Part shown: piece after piece, positions 25,777-35,093 of the stretch
How positions within the stretch are numbered: position 1 is the first letter of the stretch
Layout: each line of letters starts with the position of its first letter
NCBI RefSeq assembly: GCF_001884135.1
Contig: NZ_MAOC01000027.1
Location: 178,472-242,471 of the forward strand
DNA length: 64,000 bases
Direction: 5' to 3'
From: Bacillus nitratireducens
Lineage (GTDB): Bacteria; Bacillota; Bacilli; Bacillales; Bacillaceae_G
Program-made: the position numbers and the translations under genes
The notes under the pieces: model-generated
The model's input: the letters and a program-made list of their open reading frames with translations, nothing else
Told to the model about the DNA's origin: nothing
Databases searched by the model: none

Positions 25777-26688
25777 TCACCTACTTATCGTTTTATGTTG
25801 AAGCGCTCTATACACATGACTCGGTAATTGGATATTTAACTTACTTTGAATAAACTGACTAGCTCTCAATAACTTTTCTTCATCAATATTAGTTTGGACT
25901 CCCAGCTTATGGAGCATATGTACTAAATCATCAGTAGCAACATTCCCCGATGCTCCTGGTGCATAAGGACACCCTCCGAGCCCACCACAAGAACTATCAA
26001 ACGTTGTAATACCATGTTCTAAAGACTTAACTACATTTGCCAGTGCCATTCCATACGTATTATGAAAATGCATTGCAAACTGTGAAGCATCATACTTCTT
26101 TAATAAATATTCTAATACTTGATCTACTTGTAATGGATTCGCTACACCAATCGTGTCACCAAGAGAGATTTCATAAATACCGTATGAAAATAGTTGATTA
26201 CATAATTCATCAACTGCTGTGGCACTTATATCCCCTTCATAAGGACAACCAAATACAGTAGAAACATAACCCCTTACCTTTTTACCTGCGAACGTTGCCT
26301 GTTTTGTTATATCTTCAATTACAACTAATGCTTCTTTAATTGATTTATTAATATTACTTTTATTATGAGATTCACTTGCTGATAAAAAAACATTCACCTC
26401 ATCTACATTTTGCAAAAAAGCTCGTTCCAAACCATTTTGATTTGGAACAAGCGCTGCATATGTAACATTCGGATCCCTTTTCAGCTCAGAAAACACATCA
26501 TTTGCATCTGCTAATGCAGGAACCCATTTAGGGTGAACGAATGAGGAAACTTCAACGTACGATAATCCCGCTTCTGTAAGTAGTTGAATCCATTTTACTT
26601 TATCTTTTGTGCCAACAATCTTTTTTTCATTTTGTAAGCCATCACGTGGCCCGACTTCTTTAATGACAGCAAAATTAGGTAGTTTCAA
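25777..26688 (-). CDS. yngG: Hydroxymethylglutaryl-CoA lyase
   Basis: A 303-residue TIM-barrel lyase that splits HMG-CoA to acetyl-CoA and acetoacetate. The metal and substrate motif VIKEVGPRDGLQNE is at the start, HFHNTYGMALANV is central, and the catalytic-cysteine loop is GGLGGCPYAPGASGNVATDD. GGGGGAAGCG-type ribosome site before the ATG. It is the last step of leucine degradation proper. Confidence 0.92.
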   Translation of the reverse strand: MKLPNFAVIKEVGPRDGLQNEKKIVGTKDKVKWIQLLTEAGLSYVEVSSFVHPKWVPALADANDVFSELKRDPNVTYAALVPNQNGLERAFLQNVDEVNVFLSASESHNKSNINKSIKEALVVIEDITKQATFAGKKVRGYVSTVFGCPYEGDISATAVDELCNQLFSYGIYEISLGDTIGVANPLQVDQVLEYLLKKYDASQFAMHFHNTYGMALANVVKSLEHGITTFDSSCGGLGGCPYAPGASGNVATDDLVHMLHKLGVQTNIDEEKLLRASQFIQSKLNIQLPSHVYRALQHKTISR

Positions 26689-26709
26689 TTCGCTTCCCCC
26701 TATATCTCC

Positions 26710-26925
26710 CTATTCAATTTCTAATAATACATCTCCTTCATTTACAAAATCGCCTTCTTGCACATTAATTTTCATAACTGTGCCAGCTTCTTCTGAAATG
26801 ATTGGAATTTCCATTTTCATAGATTCCAAAATGACGACATCCTGCTCTTCCTCTACTGTGTCTCCTATTCCTACAACAATTTTCCAAACATTTCCTGCCA
26901 TCGATGCATATACTTTCGTCATCAT
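26710..26925 (-). CDS. yngHB: Biotin carboxyl carrier protein
   Basis: A 71-residue biotinyl/lipoyl-type beta-barrel with the biotin attachment site ESMKME (Lys near residue 38). It carries CO2 between the biotin carboxylase at 26952 and the carboxyltransferase at 23440. I chose the ATG at 26925, six bases after AAGGGGG; a second ATG follows directly, and a longer reading from 26946 overlaps the ribosome site. Confidence 0.88.
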   Translation of the reverse strand: MMTKVYASMAGNVWKIVVGIGDTVEEEQDVVILESMKMEIPIISEEAGTVMKINVQEGDFVNEGDVLLEIE

Positions 26926-26951
26926 TTTTTCCCCCTTAATATTCATAAATC

Positions 26952-28289
26952 TTATTTTTTAACAAGTTGTTTCGTTACGAAACCTGTTGTATAAATACCA
27001 CTTTTGAACACATCGTCTTCCAATACTTGTAGGAGCATTGGTGTATTCGTTTTAATACCTTCTACTTTTAACTCTTGCAGCGCATCCTGTAATTTTGAAA
27101 TCGCTTCTTCACGAGTTTCACCATGAGCGATTACTTTCGCAATCATTGGATCATAGAAAGGTGCAATCGTTACTTGATTCTCCAAAAAGTGATCAATACG
27201 TACATTTGTCGGTAACGTTAGATCTGTAATTTTCCCAGGTGATGGGAAGAAAGTTTTTGGGTCTTCTGCATAAATACGAGCCTCGATGGCATGACCACTA
27301 CGTTTTACATCATCTTGTGTAAATGATAGCTTCTCACCATATGCGATAAGTAGTTGTTGTTCTACAAGATCTAAACCAGTAATTTCTTCTGTAACTGGAT
27401 GCTCTACTTGTAATCTCGTATTCATCTCTAAGAAATAGAAGTTCTTCTGATCATCTACAAGAAATTCAACTGTACCGGCATTCGTATAACCAAGGGCTTT
27501 AGCAGCCTGTACCGCAACTTCTCCCATTGCTTTTCGTGTACCTTCATCTAAAAATGGTGAAGGTGCTTCTTCAATTACTTTTTGATTTCGGCGCTGCACT
27601 GAACATTCACGCTCCCATAAATACACTGTGTTACCATGTGTATCTGCTAAAAGCTGAATTTCAATATGATGTGCATCTGCAATATAGCGCTCTAAATACA
27701 TTTCTCCATTACCAAAGAAGTTTTGCGCTCTTGTCTTATTACTTTCAAATGCTTTGGTGAGCGTTTGCTCAGTTTCCATCAACTGCATTCCAATGCCCCC
27801 GCCGCCCGCGGATGCCTTCAGCATTAATGGATAACCAATTTGTTTTGCAATTTCAATTGCCTCCTCAGCAGTTTCAATATTTGTAGTAATACCTGGAACT
27901 ACTGGTACATCTGCTGCTTGCATTGCTATACGTGACTCAATTTTACTTCCCATCTTCGTAATGATTTCTTCTGAAGGACCAATAAATACAATTCCTTCTT
28001 CTTTACAGCGAATTGGAAAAGATGGATTCTCTGATAATAATCCGTATCCTGGATGGATTGCTTCAACTTTTGACTTCTTAGCTATTTCTATAATTTTTTC
28101 AAGGTTTAAATAGCTTTCTTGGACACGCGGGCCGCCTACTAAGTAAGATTCATTTGCCATTTTTACATGAAGGGCATTTTCATCAGCCTCAGAATAAATA
28201 GCAACAGTGCGAATGCCAAGTTTTTGACAAGTTTTTATAATGCGAACTGCGATTTCCCCGCGATTAGCAATTAATATTTTTTGAAACAT
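26952..28289 (-). CDS. yngH: Biotin carboxylase subunit (methylcrotonyl-CoA carboxylase)
   Basis: A 445-residue ATP-grasp biotin carboxylase. IANRGEIAVRIIKTCQKLGI starts the N-domain, KASAGGGGIGMQLM is the glycine-rich ATP loop, and EMNTRLQVEHPVTEEITGLD holds the metal and catalytic residues. It is about as long as AccC, without fused carrier, because the carrier is the separate small gene next door. The housekeeping accC is expected elsewhere. Confidence 0.88.
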   Translation of the reverse strand: MFQKILIANRGEIAVRIIKTCQKLGIRTVAIYSEADENALHVKMANESYLVGGPRVQESYLNLEKIIEIAKKSKVEAIHPGYGLLSENPSFPIRCKEEGIVFIGPSEEIITKMGSKIESRIAMQAADVPVVPGITTNIETAEEAIEIAKQIGYPLMLKASAGGGGIGMQLMETEQTLTKAFESNKTRAQNFFGNGEMYLERYIADAHHIEIQLLADTHGNTVYLWERECSVQRRNQKVIEEAPSPFLDEGTRKAMGEVAVQAAKALGYTNAGTVEFLVDDQKNFYFLEMNTRLQVEHPVTEEITGLDLVEQQLLIAYGEKLSFTQDDVKRSGHAIEARIYAEDPKTFFPSPGKITDLTLPTNVRIDHFLENQVTIAPFYDPMIAKVIAHGETREEAISKLQDALQELKVEGIKTNTPMLLQVLEDDVFKSGIYTTGFVTKQLVKK

Positions 28290-28304
28290 AGTGATTCCTC
28301 CTTT

Positions 28305-29450
28305 TTATCTACATCCTAAATGTCTTGCAATTACGAGACGTTGAATTTCAGAAGTACCTTCACCAATTTCTAACAGTTTTGCATCACGAATATGTCGTTC
28401 AACTTCATATTCACGCATATAGCCATATCCACCATGAATTTGTACTGCATGATTCGCTATACGACTTGCTGCTTCAGATGCAAACAGTTTTGCCATAGCC
28501 GCTTCTTTACCGAAAGGTTTATCATTATCTTTTAACCAAGCTGCTTTATGTACTAAATTACGCGCTAATTCCACTTCAGTCGCCATATCAGCTAATTTAA
28601 ATTGAATCGCTTGGAAATTAGAAATCGTTTTTCCAAATTGTTGACGTTCTTTCGCATATTGCAGAGCACGTTCAAATGCAGATTGTGCAATACCTACTGC
28701 TAATGCCGCAATTGAAATACGTCCTCCATCAAGTGTATATAAGAATTGTTTAAATCCTTTATTAACATCACCAAGAATATTTTCTTTCGGTACACGTACA
28801 CCATCAAGTACGATTTCACAAGTATTAGAAGCGCGAACACCCATCTTATCGTAAGGACTTGTAATCGTTAATCCTTCACTTGTAGTCGGTACGATAAATG
28901 CAGAAATACGTTTTCTACCATTGTCTTCAACACCGTTGATAGCGGTTACAATAATTGTATTTGCGTACTCTGCGTTTGTAATCCAGCACTTTTCACCACT
29001 AATTACATACTCATCGCCATCTAAAATAGCTTTCGTTTGAGTGCCCCCTGCATCAGATCCAGCGTTCGGCTCTGTTAATCCGAAAGCACCTAATGTTTTA
29101 CCTGATGCCATTGGAACTAAATACTTTTGTTTTTGTTCTTCTGTACCGAAATAATAAATTGGAGAAGCACCTAATGAAATTGTTGCAGCATAGCTTAAAC
29201 CAGTACCACCACAAGCACGACCAATTTCTTCAACTGCTAGTGCGTACGATACAGTATCGCCACCTGAACCTCCATACTCTTCCGGGAATGGGATGCCTAA
29301 TAATCCTAGTTCACCCATTTTTTGAAATGTTTCATATGGGAATTCCGCAGTTTTGTCATAATATACAGCTTTCGGTGCGATTTCCTTTTCAGCAAAGTCA
29401 CGTACCATTTCTTTAATCATTTGTTTTTCGCGAGTTAGAGTAAATTCCAT
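28305..29450 (-). CDS. yngJ: Acyl-CoA dehydrogenase (isovaleryl-CoA type)
   Basis: A 381-residue FAD enzyme. [19 protein letters not shown] and [14 protein letters not shown] are the substrate and flavin motifs, [20 protein letters not shown] is the helix with family signature 2, and [20 protein letters not shown] closes the active site. Being first in the operon, it probably oxidises isovaleryl-CoA to methylcrotonyl-CoA. The ATG at 29450 gives the usual family N-terminus; a GTG 12 bases upstream overlaps the ribosome site GGGGTG. Confidence 0.88.
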   Translation of the reverse strand: MEFTLTREKQMIKEMVRDFAEKEIAPKAVYYDKTAEFPYETFQKMGELGLLGIPFPEEYGGSGGDTVSYALAVEEIGRACGGTGLSYAATISLGASPIYYFGTEEQKQKYLVPMASGKTLGAFGLTEPNAGSDAGGTQTKAILDGDEYVISGEKCWITNAEYANTIIVTAINGVEDNGRKRISAFIVPTTSEGLTITSPYDKMGVRASNTCEIVLDGVRVPKENILGDVNKGFKQFLYTLDGGRISIAALAVGIAQSAFERALQYAKERQQFGKTISNFQAIQFKLADMATEVELARNLVHKAAWLKDNDKPFGKEAAMAKLFASEAASRIANHAVQIHGGYGYMREYEVERHIRDAKLLEIGEGTSEIQRLVIARHLGCR

Positions 29451-30267
29451 TACGCTACACACCCCTTATCGAATATTGAGTTTCGACAGCGTGCGAGTTA
29501 CTACTACAAACATTACTTATTAAAAGACACGAATATTAGTTAGACAATTGCTATAATTCTGTCATAACTTAATTTTAAAACAGATTCTGTACCAATGCAC
29601 AAAAAAATTCCTACATTGTTCTACAACAACATAGGATGTTTTGTGTCGAAATATGTATTATTTTGTTTAATAATCTCTATCTTTTTCCGAATCAGAAATT
29701 ATCACTATCGTTTCTGAGAATATTTCGAAATATGTTTTTTAATAATACTTTTCATCAAACCGCTAAGTGTTTTTCACTTTCCTGCATATTTATGAAATAC
29801 CTCAGCAAATGCTCATGCTATTTTTAAACTGTGTTTTATAATACCTGAAAATATGCTCACATACATTTCAATTTGATATATATAGCGGCGTATGCATTAA
29901 TAACTAATAAAAGATCCTCTCATGATTTTCAAATACTACCTTTAACGTTAGTAACATTGCATCCTAATTTTTTATCCTTCACTTTGTTATGTGCCATAAA
30001 TAAAGATCTTTAATCAAGTTATAAGTTTAAATGGCATTCATATTTCAATTAATTTCTAACGTTTTAAAATGTGCGATTGTTAAAAGACTTTTAAAGAAAT
30101 GTTCCCGAATAATAAAATTCGACAATCTCTTTTCTTAATCACATAATTTTAACGTTTAATTTAATCAATTTTTTCGTTTTTATTTCATGTCGTGTAAAAT
30201 TACCTTTATCAACTCGACTATTATCTAAAAATCAATCCAATTAAATTCATAAACTGTGCGTATACTT

Positions 30268-30470
30268 ACTCCTGCTTTTCTGCTAGAAAACTATCAATGA
30301 TTTCGTTTTGGAAGGCCATAAAGTCCGCTACTTTTCAGGTCACTCCAAAGCGTTGTCCGATTCACATCGAGTTCTTACGTTAATTCATCCTGTAGCCTAT
30401 TGTTATGTTTTTTTGTCTTAGTTCTTTTAACTTAGCCAATATTAAGTTACGCTCCTCTTCTGAAATAGAA
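30268..30470 (-). pseudogene. Decayed coding fragment
   Basis: Minus-strand pieces in shifted frames read SISEEERNLILAKLKELRQ, then NRTTLWSDLKSSGL and VADFMAFQNEIIDSFLAEKQ. They look like one small helical protein broken by frame changes and stops. The family is not recognised. Confidence 0.25.
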
Positions 30471-30472
30471 AA

Positions 30473-30501
30473 AAAGCAATCGATTATATATCGATTGCTT
30501 T
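30473..30501. terminator. Hairpin, possible terminator
   Basis: A 12-base perfect stem (AAAGCAATCGAT with ATCGATTGCTTT) with a 5-base loop and A/T-rich flanks. Confidence 0.5.
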
Positions 30502-30556
30502 GAATTTCGTGTATCTTTTGTAGTTCTTATTGAAAGTCTGTATTAAACAACTAGAT

Positions 30557-30720
30557 TCACCACTAATCCAGCATGATCAGATGGCCGAAGAGCCGTTATC
30601 GTTATATCAGCGTTTGAATTCAGGTTTTCTAGAAGGATTAGCGGTAGGTGTGTATTAGCCCGTCCCAACAGCAATTCGTTCCTTTATGCAACTTGAGCAA
30701 TCGGAAAATTTCACATAATT
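30557..30720 (+). pseudogene. Decayed coding fragment
   Basis: The plus strand reads SPLIQHDQMAEEPLSLYQRL, then NSGFLEGLAVGVY, a TAG, and PVPTAIRSFMQLEQSENF, ending TAA. One in-frame stop and no start codon mark it as debris. Not recognised. Confidence 0.25.
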
Positions 30721-30727
30721 TATTTCA

Positions 30728-31381
30728 TTACCTCCGTGGCGTTAGTCCATATAATATAAATTGAATCGTATTTTCAATTTCCACTTCATCATCCCATTTC
30801 TCTTCAGGCAATAATAAAAACCTCGTTAAGAGAAATCCTAGTACAGCTGATAAAGTAAGACGTAATACGGAAGATGGGGGAAGTTCAATAATTTCCCCTT
30901 CTTCTTGAAACTTTACAATTAACTTTTTAAAATGTGAAAGCAGTTCTGTTTCTACTAATTGTTGTATTTCACTTTTTAGTTCCGGCTGAAATGGTACTTC
31001 TTGAATCAATATTTTTATCATTGGAAAGTGCTTTTTGGCAAATTCAAATCTATTATGAATTACTACTCTTAAAAGTCCTTCATACGATTTATAATCCTTT
31101 TTAAATATCTCTTTTGCAAAAGCTTGTATGAAAAATGGCGCAGCGAACTTTGTTAAAGTCGGCATTACGACTGCAAACAATAAATCTTTTTTCGTTTTAT
31201 AGTAGCGGAAGATTGTTCCTTCCGCTACACCCGCACGCTTTGCAATTTCACTCGTTGAAGTTGAGGCGTATCCTTTTTCTCCAAACATATCAACAGCTGC
31301 CTCTAATATACGCATTTGACGTTGATTACGTTTATCAGTATTCGTTGCGGCAACTAATTCTTCCAGCCAATCCTTCTTCAT
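30728..31381 (-). CDS. TetR/AcrR-family transcriptional regulator
   Basis: A 217-residue regulator. The N-terminal helix-turn-helix is ILEAAVDMFGEKGYASTSTS through EIAKRAGVAEGTIFRYYKTK (about residues 25-63); the rest is the helical ligand domain. It is the last gene of an exporter operon, 24 bases after the permease. The 14-base palindrome at the operon promoter is its likely operator, giving autoregulation and repression of the exporter until a ligand binds. Confidence 0.9.
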   Translation of the reverse strand: MKKDWLEELVAATNTDKRNQRQMRILEAAVDMFGEKGYASTSTSEIAKRAGVAEGTIFRYYKTKKDLLFAVVMPTLTKFAAPFFIQAFAKEIFKKDYKSYEGLLRVVIHNRFEFAKKHFPMIKILIQEVPFQPELKSEIQQLVETELLSHFKKLIVKFQEEGEIIELPPSSVLRLTLSAVLGFLLTRFLLLPEEKWDDEVEIENTIQFILYGLTPRR

Positions 31382-31405
31382 TTATAATGCTCCTTTTTGT
31401 CTTCA

Positions 31406-32425
31406 TTATATTCTGCGATGTTTCTTTAAAGCAAATACATTTCCTACTGCAAATAATAGTGAAAAAAGAAGTAAAACAGTAAGATCTAAAGCAATTTCTG
31501 TAAATCCTTGATTCCGAATCATTACTTGTCTCATTGCGTCAGCACCATACGTGAGTGGAAATAATTTACCTAACATTTGCAACCACTTATTCATGGATTC
31601 CATTGGAAACAATCCAGAAAAGAAGACTTGAGGTACAATTACAAGCGGTATAAACTGAATCATTTGAAATTCATTATTTGCGTATGCCGATAAAAATGTA
31701 CCTAATGTTAATGCAGTTAAAGAAAGCATACATGTTATAAGTAGCGTTAGCCATATTGAGCCAGCTACATATAAATCTAAAATATAAACTGAAAAACTTA
31801 CAATAATAATAGATTGTATAAATGCAAAGATTCCAAAACCAATAATATATCCTACAACTATTTCCCATCTTCTCACCGGCGTGGACAATAATCTCTCTAA
31901 TGTGCCACTTAACCGTTCTCTTACAAAAGAAACTCCCGACAATATAAATACAAAGAAAAATGTAAAGAAACCAATTAATACGGGACCGAGCCCATCAAAC
32001 ATCGTAATGTCTTTAGAGCCATGTAAGTAATTCACTTCAGGCTTCATAACTGATACATCATTCTTTTCTGTACTCTTTTGCAACACTTGGAGTACAGCAC
32101 GATTTTTTGAAGAATCACTGCCTTCTAACAGAAGATTCATTTTCCCATTCTCTAAATAAATTACTGCATCTACCTTTTGTTTTTCTAACTCAGAAATTGC
32201 TTTCTCTTTCCCGTATTCATAAATTGAGGCTTCTTGGTTTTTCATCGTTTTTACTATAGGAGCAGGCACATCGACTACAGCGATATGCGGTGTATAGTCT
32301 TTTTGTGTAAATATTAGCGACAATAACCAAAGTAATAACATTGGTGCCCCAAACATCATTGCTAAAGAACGTTTATCTCGAAAAAATTGACGGATGATTC
32401 GGATGACTACACCATTGACTCTCAT
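31406..32425 (-). CDS. ABC-2 type exporter permease
   Basis: A 339-residue permease with one N-terminal helix (about 22-38), a large outer domain (about 40-160) and five C-terminal helices from about 160, including LIGFFTFFFVFILSGVSFVR and the conserved RERLSGTLERLLSTPVRRWE loop. This is the DrrB/YhgE-like ABC-2 layout used to export drugs or lipids. It overlaps the ATPase gene by 4 bases (ATGA), so the two are translationally coupled. Confidence 0.88.
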   Translation of the reverse strand: MRVNGVVIRIIRQFFRDKRSLAMMFGAPMLLLWLLSLIFTQKDYTPHIAVVDVPAPIVKTMKNQEASIYEYGKEKAISELEKQKVDAVIYLENGKMNLLLEGSDSSKNRAVLQVLQKSTEKNDVSVMKPEVNYLHGSKDITMFDGLGPVLIGFFTFFFVFILSGVSFVRERLSGTLERLLSTPVRRWEIVVGYIIGFGIFAFIQSIIIVSFSVYILDLYVAGSIWLTLLITCMLSLTALTLGTFLSAYANNEFQMIQFIPLVIVPQVFFSGLFPMESMNKWLQMLGKLFPLTYGADAMRQVMIRNQGFTEIALDLTVLLLFSLLFAVGNVFALKKHRRI

Positions 32426-33147
32426 GATTCAATCACTCCTTCTAACATAAAGACATCTTCAATTCGTCCTGATGATGTTTGTTTTTTTAATTCCTCAGGT
32501 GTACCAATCGCAACTAACTTCCCTTCTCTAATTAGCCCTAGACGTTCGCAAAACTCTGCTTCATCCATAATGTGCGTTGTTACAATAATAGTTGTCCCTT
32601 TCTTTTTAAGATCATAAAACTTTTCCCAAATCGATTTTCGAAGAAGTGGATCAATCCCAACTGTTGGCTCATCTAAAATCAATATTTCTGGTTCATGTAG
32701 GAGTGCTATCGCCAATGATAAACGTTTTTTCATTCCACCTGAAAATTGCTGTACTTGCATTTTCATATGCTCGGATAATTGCACAAGTTCAAAAACTTCT
32801 ACAATTCTCTCTTTCTTACGCTTACCTTTTAACCCATACATCGTTGCAATAAAATCTGCATTTTCATATGCCGATAGTTCTTCATATAATGCATCAGCCT
32901 GAGCCATATAACCAATTTTTTTCATGCCATTTAAATTAGGCATGTTTGTATTAAAAACAATTACATTTCCTGTAGTTGACTCATTAATACCTGCAATCAT
33001 TTTAATGAGTGTTGTTTTCCCTGATCCGGAAGGTCCAACCAATCCAAAAATTTCTGCTTTTTCTACTTGCAACGAAAGGTTATGCAAAACTTCTTTTTTT
33101 CCAAAACTTTTTGATACATCTCGTAAAATAATTGAAGATTGTTGCAC
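32422..33147 (-). CDS. ABC transporter ATP-binding protein
   Basis: A 241-residue ABC ATPase. Walker A is GPSGSGKTTLIKM, the signature is FSGGMKKRLSLA, Walker B is ILILDEPTVGIDP and the switch His is in IIVTTHIMDEAEFCERLGL. The C-terminus matches drug-export ATPases (CcmA/DrrA type). The GTG at 33147 is preferred because GGGGGA lies six bases before it; a longer reading would start beyond the ribosome site. Confidence 0.9.
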   Translation of the reverse strand: MQQSSIILRDVSKSFGKKEVLHNLSLQVEKAEIFGLVGPSGSGKTTLIKMIAGINESTTGNVIVFNTNMPNLNGMKKIGYMAQADALYEELSAYENADFIATMYGLKGKRKKERIVEVFELVQLSEHMKMQVQQFSGGMKKRLSLAIALLHEPEILILDEPTVGIDPLLRKSIWEKFYDLKKKGTTIIVTTHIMDEAEFCERLGLIREGKLVAIGTPEELKKQTSSGRIEDVFMLEGVIES

Positions 33148-33173
33148 TAAAAATCCCCCTTTTCTATAAAATG

Positions 33174-33187
33174 AGTGAGTACTCACT
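33174..33187. promoter_or_regulatory. Perfect 14-base palindrome, likely TetR operator
   Basis: AGTGAGTACTCACT is a perfect palindrome 27 bases before the exporter ATPase start. Position and form fit the operator of the TetR regulator in the same operon. Confidence 0.65.
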
Positions 33188-33254
33188 TTTATTTTACTCT
33201 CGAATTATTATATGTCAAACTTTACAAATAAATATTTTTCTGTTATTTACTAAA

Positions 33255-33313
33255 ACAATGAAACAGAGTCGACATTAGAATACCTTTTCTGAAAGTCGAC
33301 TCTGTTTCATTGT
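33255..33313. terminator. Long inverted repeat, probable terminator
   Basis: Two perfect 19-base arms (33255-33273 and 33295-33313, ACAATGAAACAGAGTCGAC and its complement) flank a 21-base loop. It sits just after the small gene at 33331 and has TTTT on the minus-strand side. The arms are unusually long for a terminator. Confidence 0.55.
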
Positions 33314-33330
33314 AAATTATTCGATTTTAG

Positions 33331-33582
33331 TTATGTTTTTAAATTTAAATACCTTCTAATTCTAGCAACATCTAATGAATATTCGATAACTATTTGCTGT
33401 ATTGGTAATATAACCGTTTCCGGATATAAATGTGCATATTGTAACGTTTCTGCATACTTTTCTAACCGTTTTTCTAAATACTTTACAATTTGCTCAGGAT
33501 GACTTACTAATAAAGACTTACTATAATAATGAATTTGCTCCTCAATCGCCGTATATTCCTCAATTTCAAATTCTTTATGCAT
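33331..33582 (-). CDS. Small helical protein, unknown
   Basis: An 83-residue charged protein (FEIEEYTAIEEQIHYYSKSL, HPEQIVKYLEKRLEKYAETL, VIEYSLDVARIRRYLNLK). It is predicted mainly helical, without membrane or signal segments. The ribosome site AAAGGGG lies before the ATG at 33582. It stands alone between the exporter and the phosphoesterase, with its own terminator. Not recognised. Confidence 0.55.
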   Translation of the reverse strand: MHKEFEIEEYTAIEEQIHYYSKSLLVSHPEQIVKYLEKRLEKYAETLQYAHLYPETVILPIQQIVIEYSLDVARIRRYLNLKT

Positions 33583-33798
33583 TTGTACACCCCTTTATAT
33601 TTTTAATATCGTTTAATAATAACTATTTTAACTCGACTAATTTTTAAGTTTTTTGATTATTTACACTATAACAAACTCAATAGGTCAAATTTTGTTACTT
33701 TATGTAACGTGGAAAAATTTTAACAAAATTGTAATGGAAACTTGTACTGAAGAAAATTTAGCTTTAAATTATTTTCCTGAACAAAAAAGCCGTACAGA

Positions 33799-34641
33799 TT
33801 AATTTAACTGTACGACTACAATCTCGGGTCTATTAAAGATTCTTTGCGGAATGATGCTATTACCTAATCCTCTACTAACTATCATTGATGTATTTTGTTT
33901 TTCATATAAACCCGCTGTATATTTAGGTAGTATACCTTGATTAGGAGCAACCAGCCCACCTATAAATGGTAGCCTTACTTGTCCGCCATGGGCATGTCCA
34001 GATAAAACTAAATCTATTTTTTCCTCAGTATACACATTTAAAAATTCAGGTCTATGAGAAAGCAGTACCTTATATCCATCTGGATTTACTTCATTTTTCG
34101 CTTTAGCAATCTCATTTTTCACTATAGATCCTTCATTATGATTTCCACTAGTAAACTCAGGATTATCTATACCTAACAAATATATTTCCTGTCCGTCTTT
34201 TTGAATGTTTATATGTTCATTTCTTAAAACAGTGACATGATGTTTCTTCAATTCTTTCTCTAAATTGTTATATTGTCCTGACCACTTTTCATGATTTCCT
34301 GTCACAAAATATACCGGATACTCCTTTACAAGCTCTCGTATTACTTGCAAACTAACTTCTGCATCGTATGACTTACTATCTATTAAATCACCTGTTATAG
34401 TAATGATGTCAGGTTGAATACTTTTTACTTTTTTAATTAACACGTCTTGATTATCACCAAACTTTTTATTATGTAAGTCTGAAAGCTGGAGGATTTTAAA
34501 GCCTTTAAAAGAGGAAGGAATTTTGCTAGATGTTATTTTAATTTCACTTACACTTATTAAGTTGTTCTGTAAATATAAAAATATACTAATACCCACTAAC
34601 GTACCAATAATCAATATGATTTTATTAATATTTTTTTTCAT
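33799..34641 (-). CDS. Membrane-anchored metallophosphoesterase (YkuE-like)
   Basis: A 280-residue calcineurin-like phosphoesterase with an N-terminal transmembrane helix (about 7-26). The metal motifs are in order: LQLSDLHNKKFGD, DIITITGDLID, YFVTGNHEKWSG, VLLSHRPEF and SGHAHGGQVRLP. These supply the two-metal centre. YkuE of B. subtilis is a related exported phosphoesterase; here the helix may be an anchor or uncleaved signal. AGGAGAAACT before the ATG. Confidence 0.88.
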   Translation of the reverse strand: MKKNINKIILIIGTLVGISIFLYLQNNLISVSEIKITSSKIPSSFKGFKILQLSDLHNKKFGDNQDVLIKKVKSIQPDIITITGDLIDSKSYDAEVSLQVIRELVKEYPVYFVTGNHEKWSGQYNNLEKELKKHHVTVLRNEHINIQKDGQEIYLLGIDNPEFTSGNHNEGSIVKNEIAKAKNEVNPDGYKVLLSHRPEFLNVYTEEKIDLVLSGHAHGGQVRLPFIGGLVAPNQGILPKYTAGLYEKQNTSMIVSRGLGNSIIPQRIFNRPEIVVVQLN

Positions 34642-35093
34642 AGTTTCTCCTAAAAGGTTTTCATTAATTTAACATATAGCATGATTTCTCTTTTTTATTT
34701 CCGCACCAAAATCCATTAATATTTCCTTACTACTTTATTACTTTAATATGTATTAAACTGCTTTCCGTAACGATAACACAAATATTGAGTTCTGATCACC
34801 CGTATCATTGGAACCTTGTATAGCTTCGTATGTCTTCCTTTTATATATTCGATATTAACGCTAATGTAACCTTAATAGAAAAAGAATCGCCTATTTCAAC
34901 TTATAGATATGCCCTTTTATTAAAAAATTTTCACGAGCATGACGCTTCGATAAAAAACAAAAAGGACCGTATTCCAGTCCTCTTTCTATTTTAATGTTAT
35001 CAATTTAAAAACCCTCAGCATACGCATTTTGCTTAAAGCTCAACCTGTCTCGTTTTAGTAGGCATGTAGCTTTTTTCTCTTCCCCTATATTTA
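34642..35093. other. Intergenic region; proBA terminator only
   Basis: Apart from the hairpin at 34957-34982 this 450-base stretch shows no gene or RNA that I can support. Confidence 0.5.
34957..34982 (-). terminator. Terminator of proBA
   Basis: On the minus strand AGGACTG pairs with CGGTCCT (one G-U) and is followed by TTTTTG. It lies about 110 bases after the proA stop. Confidence 0.6.

Larger units (their letters stand above)
29451..30727. other. 1.28-kb non-coding stretch with gene debris
   Basis: This holds the liu-operon promoter region, an imperfect inverted repeat around 29610-29636 (CCTACATTGTT/AACAACATAGG), a strong hairpin at 30473-30501 and two decayed coding fragments. No intact gene is visible on either strand. 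Confidence 0.6.
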
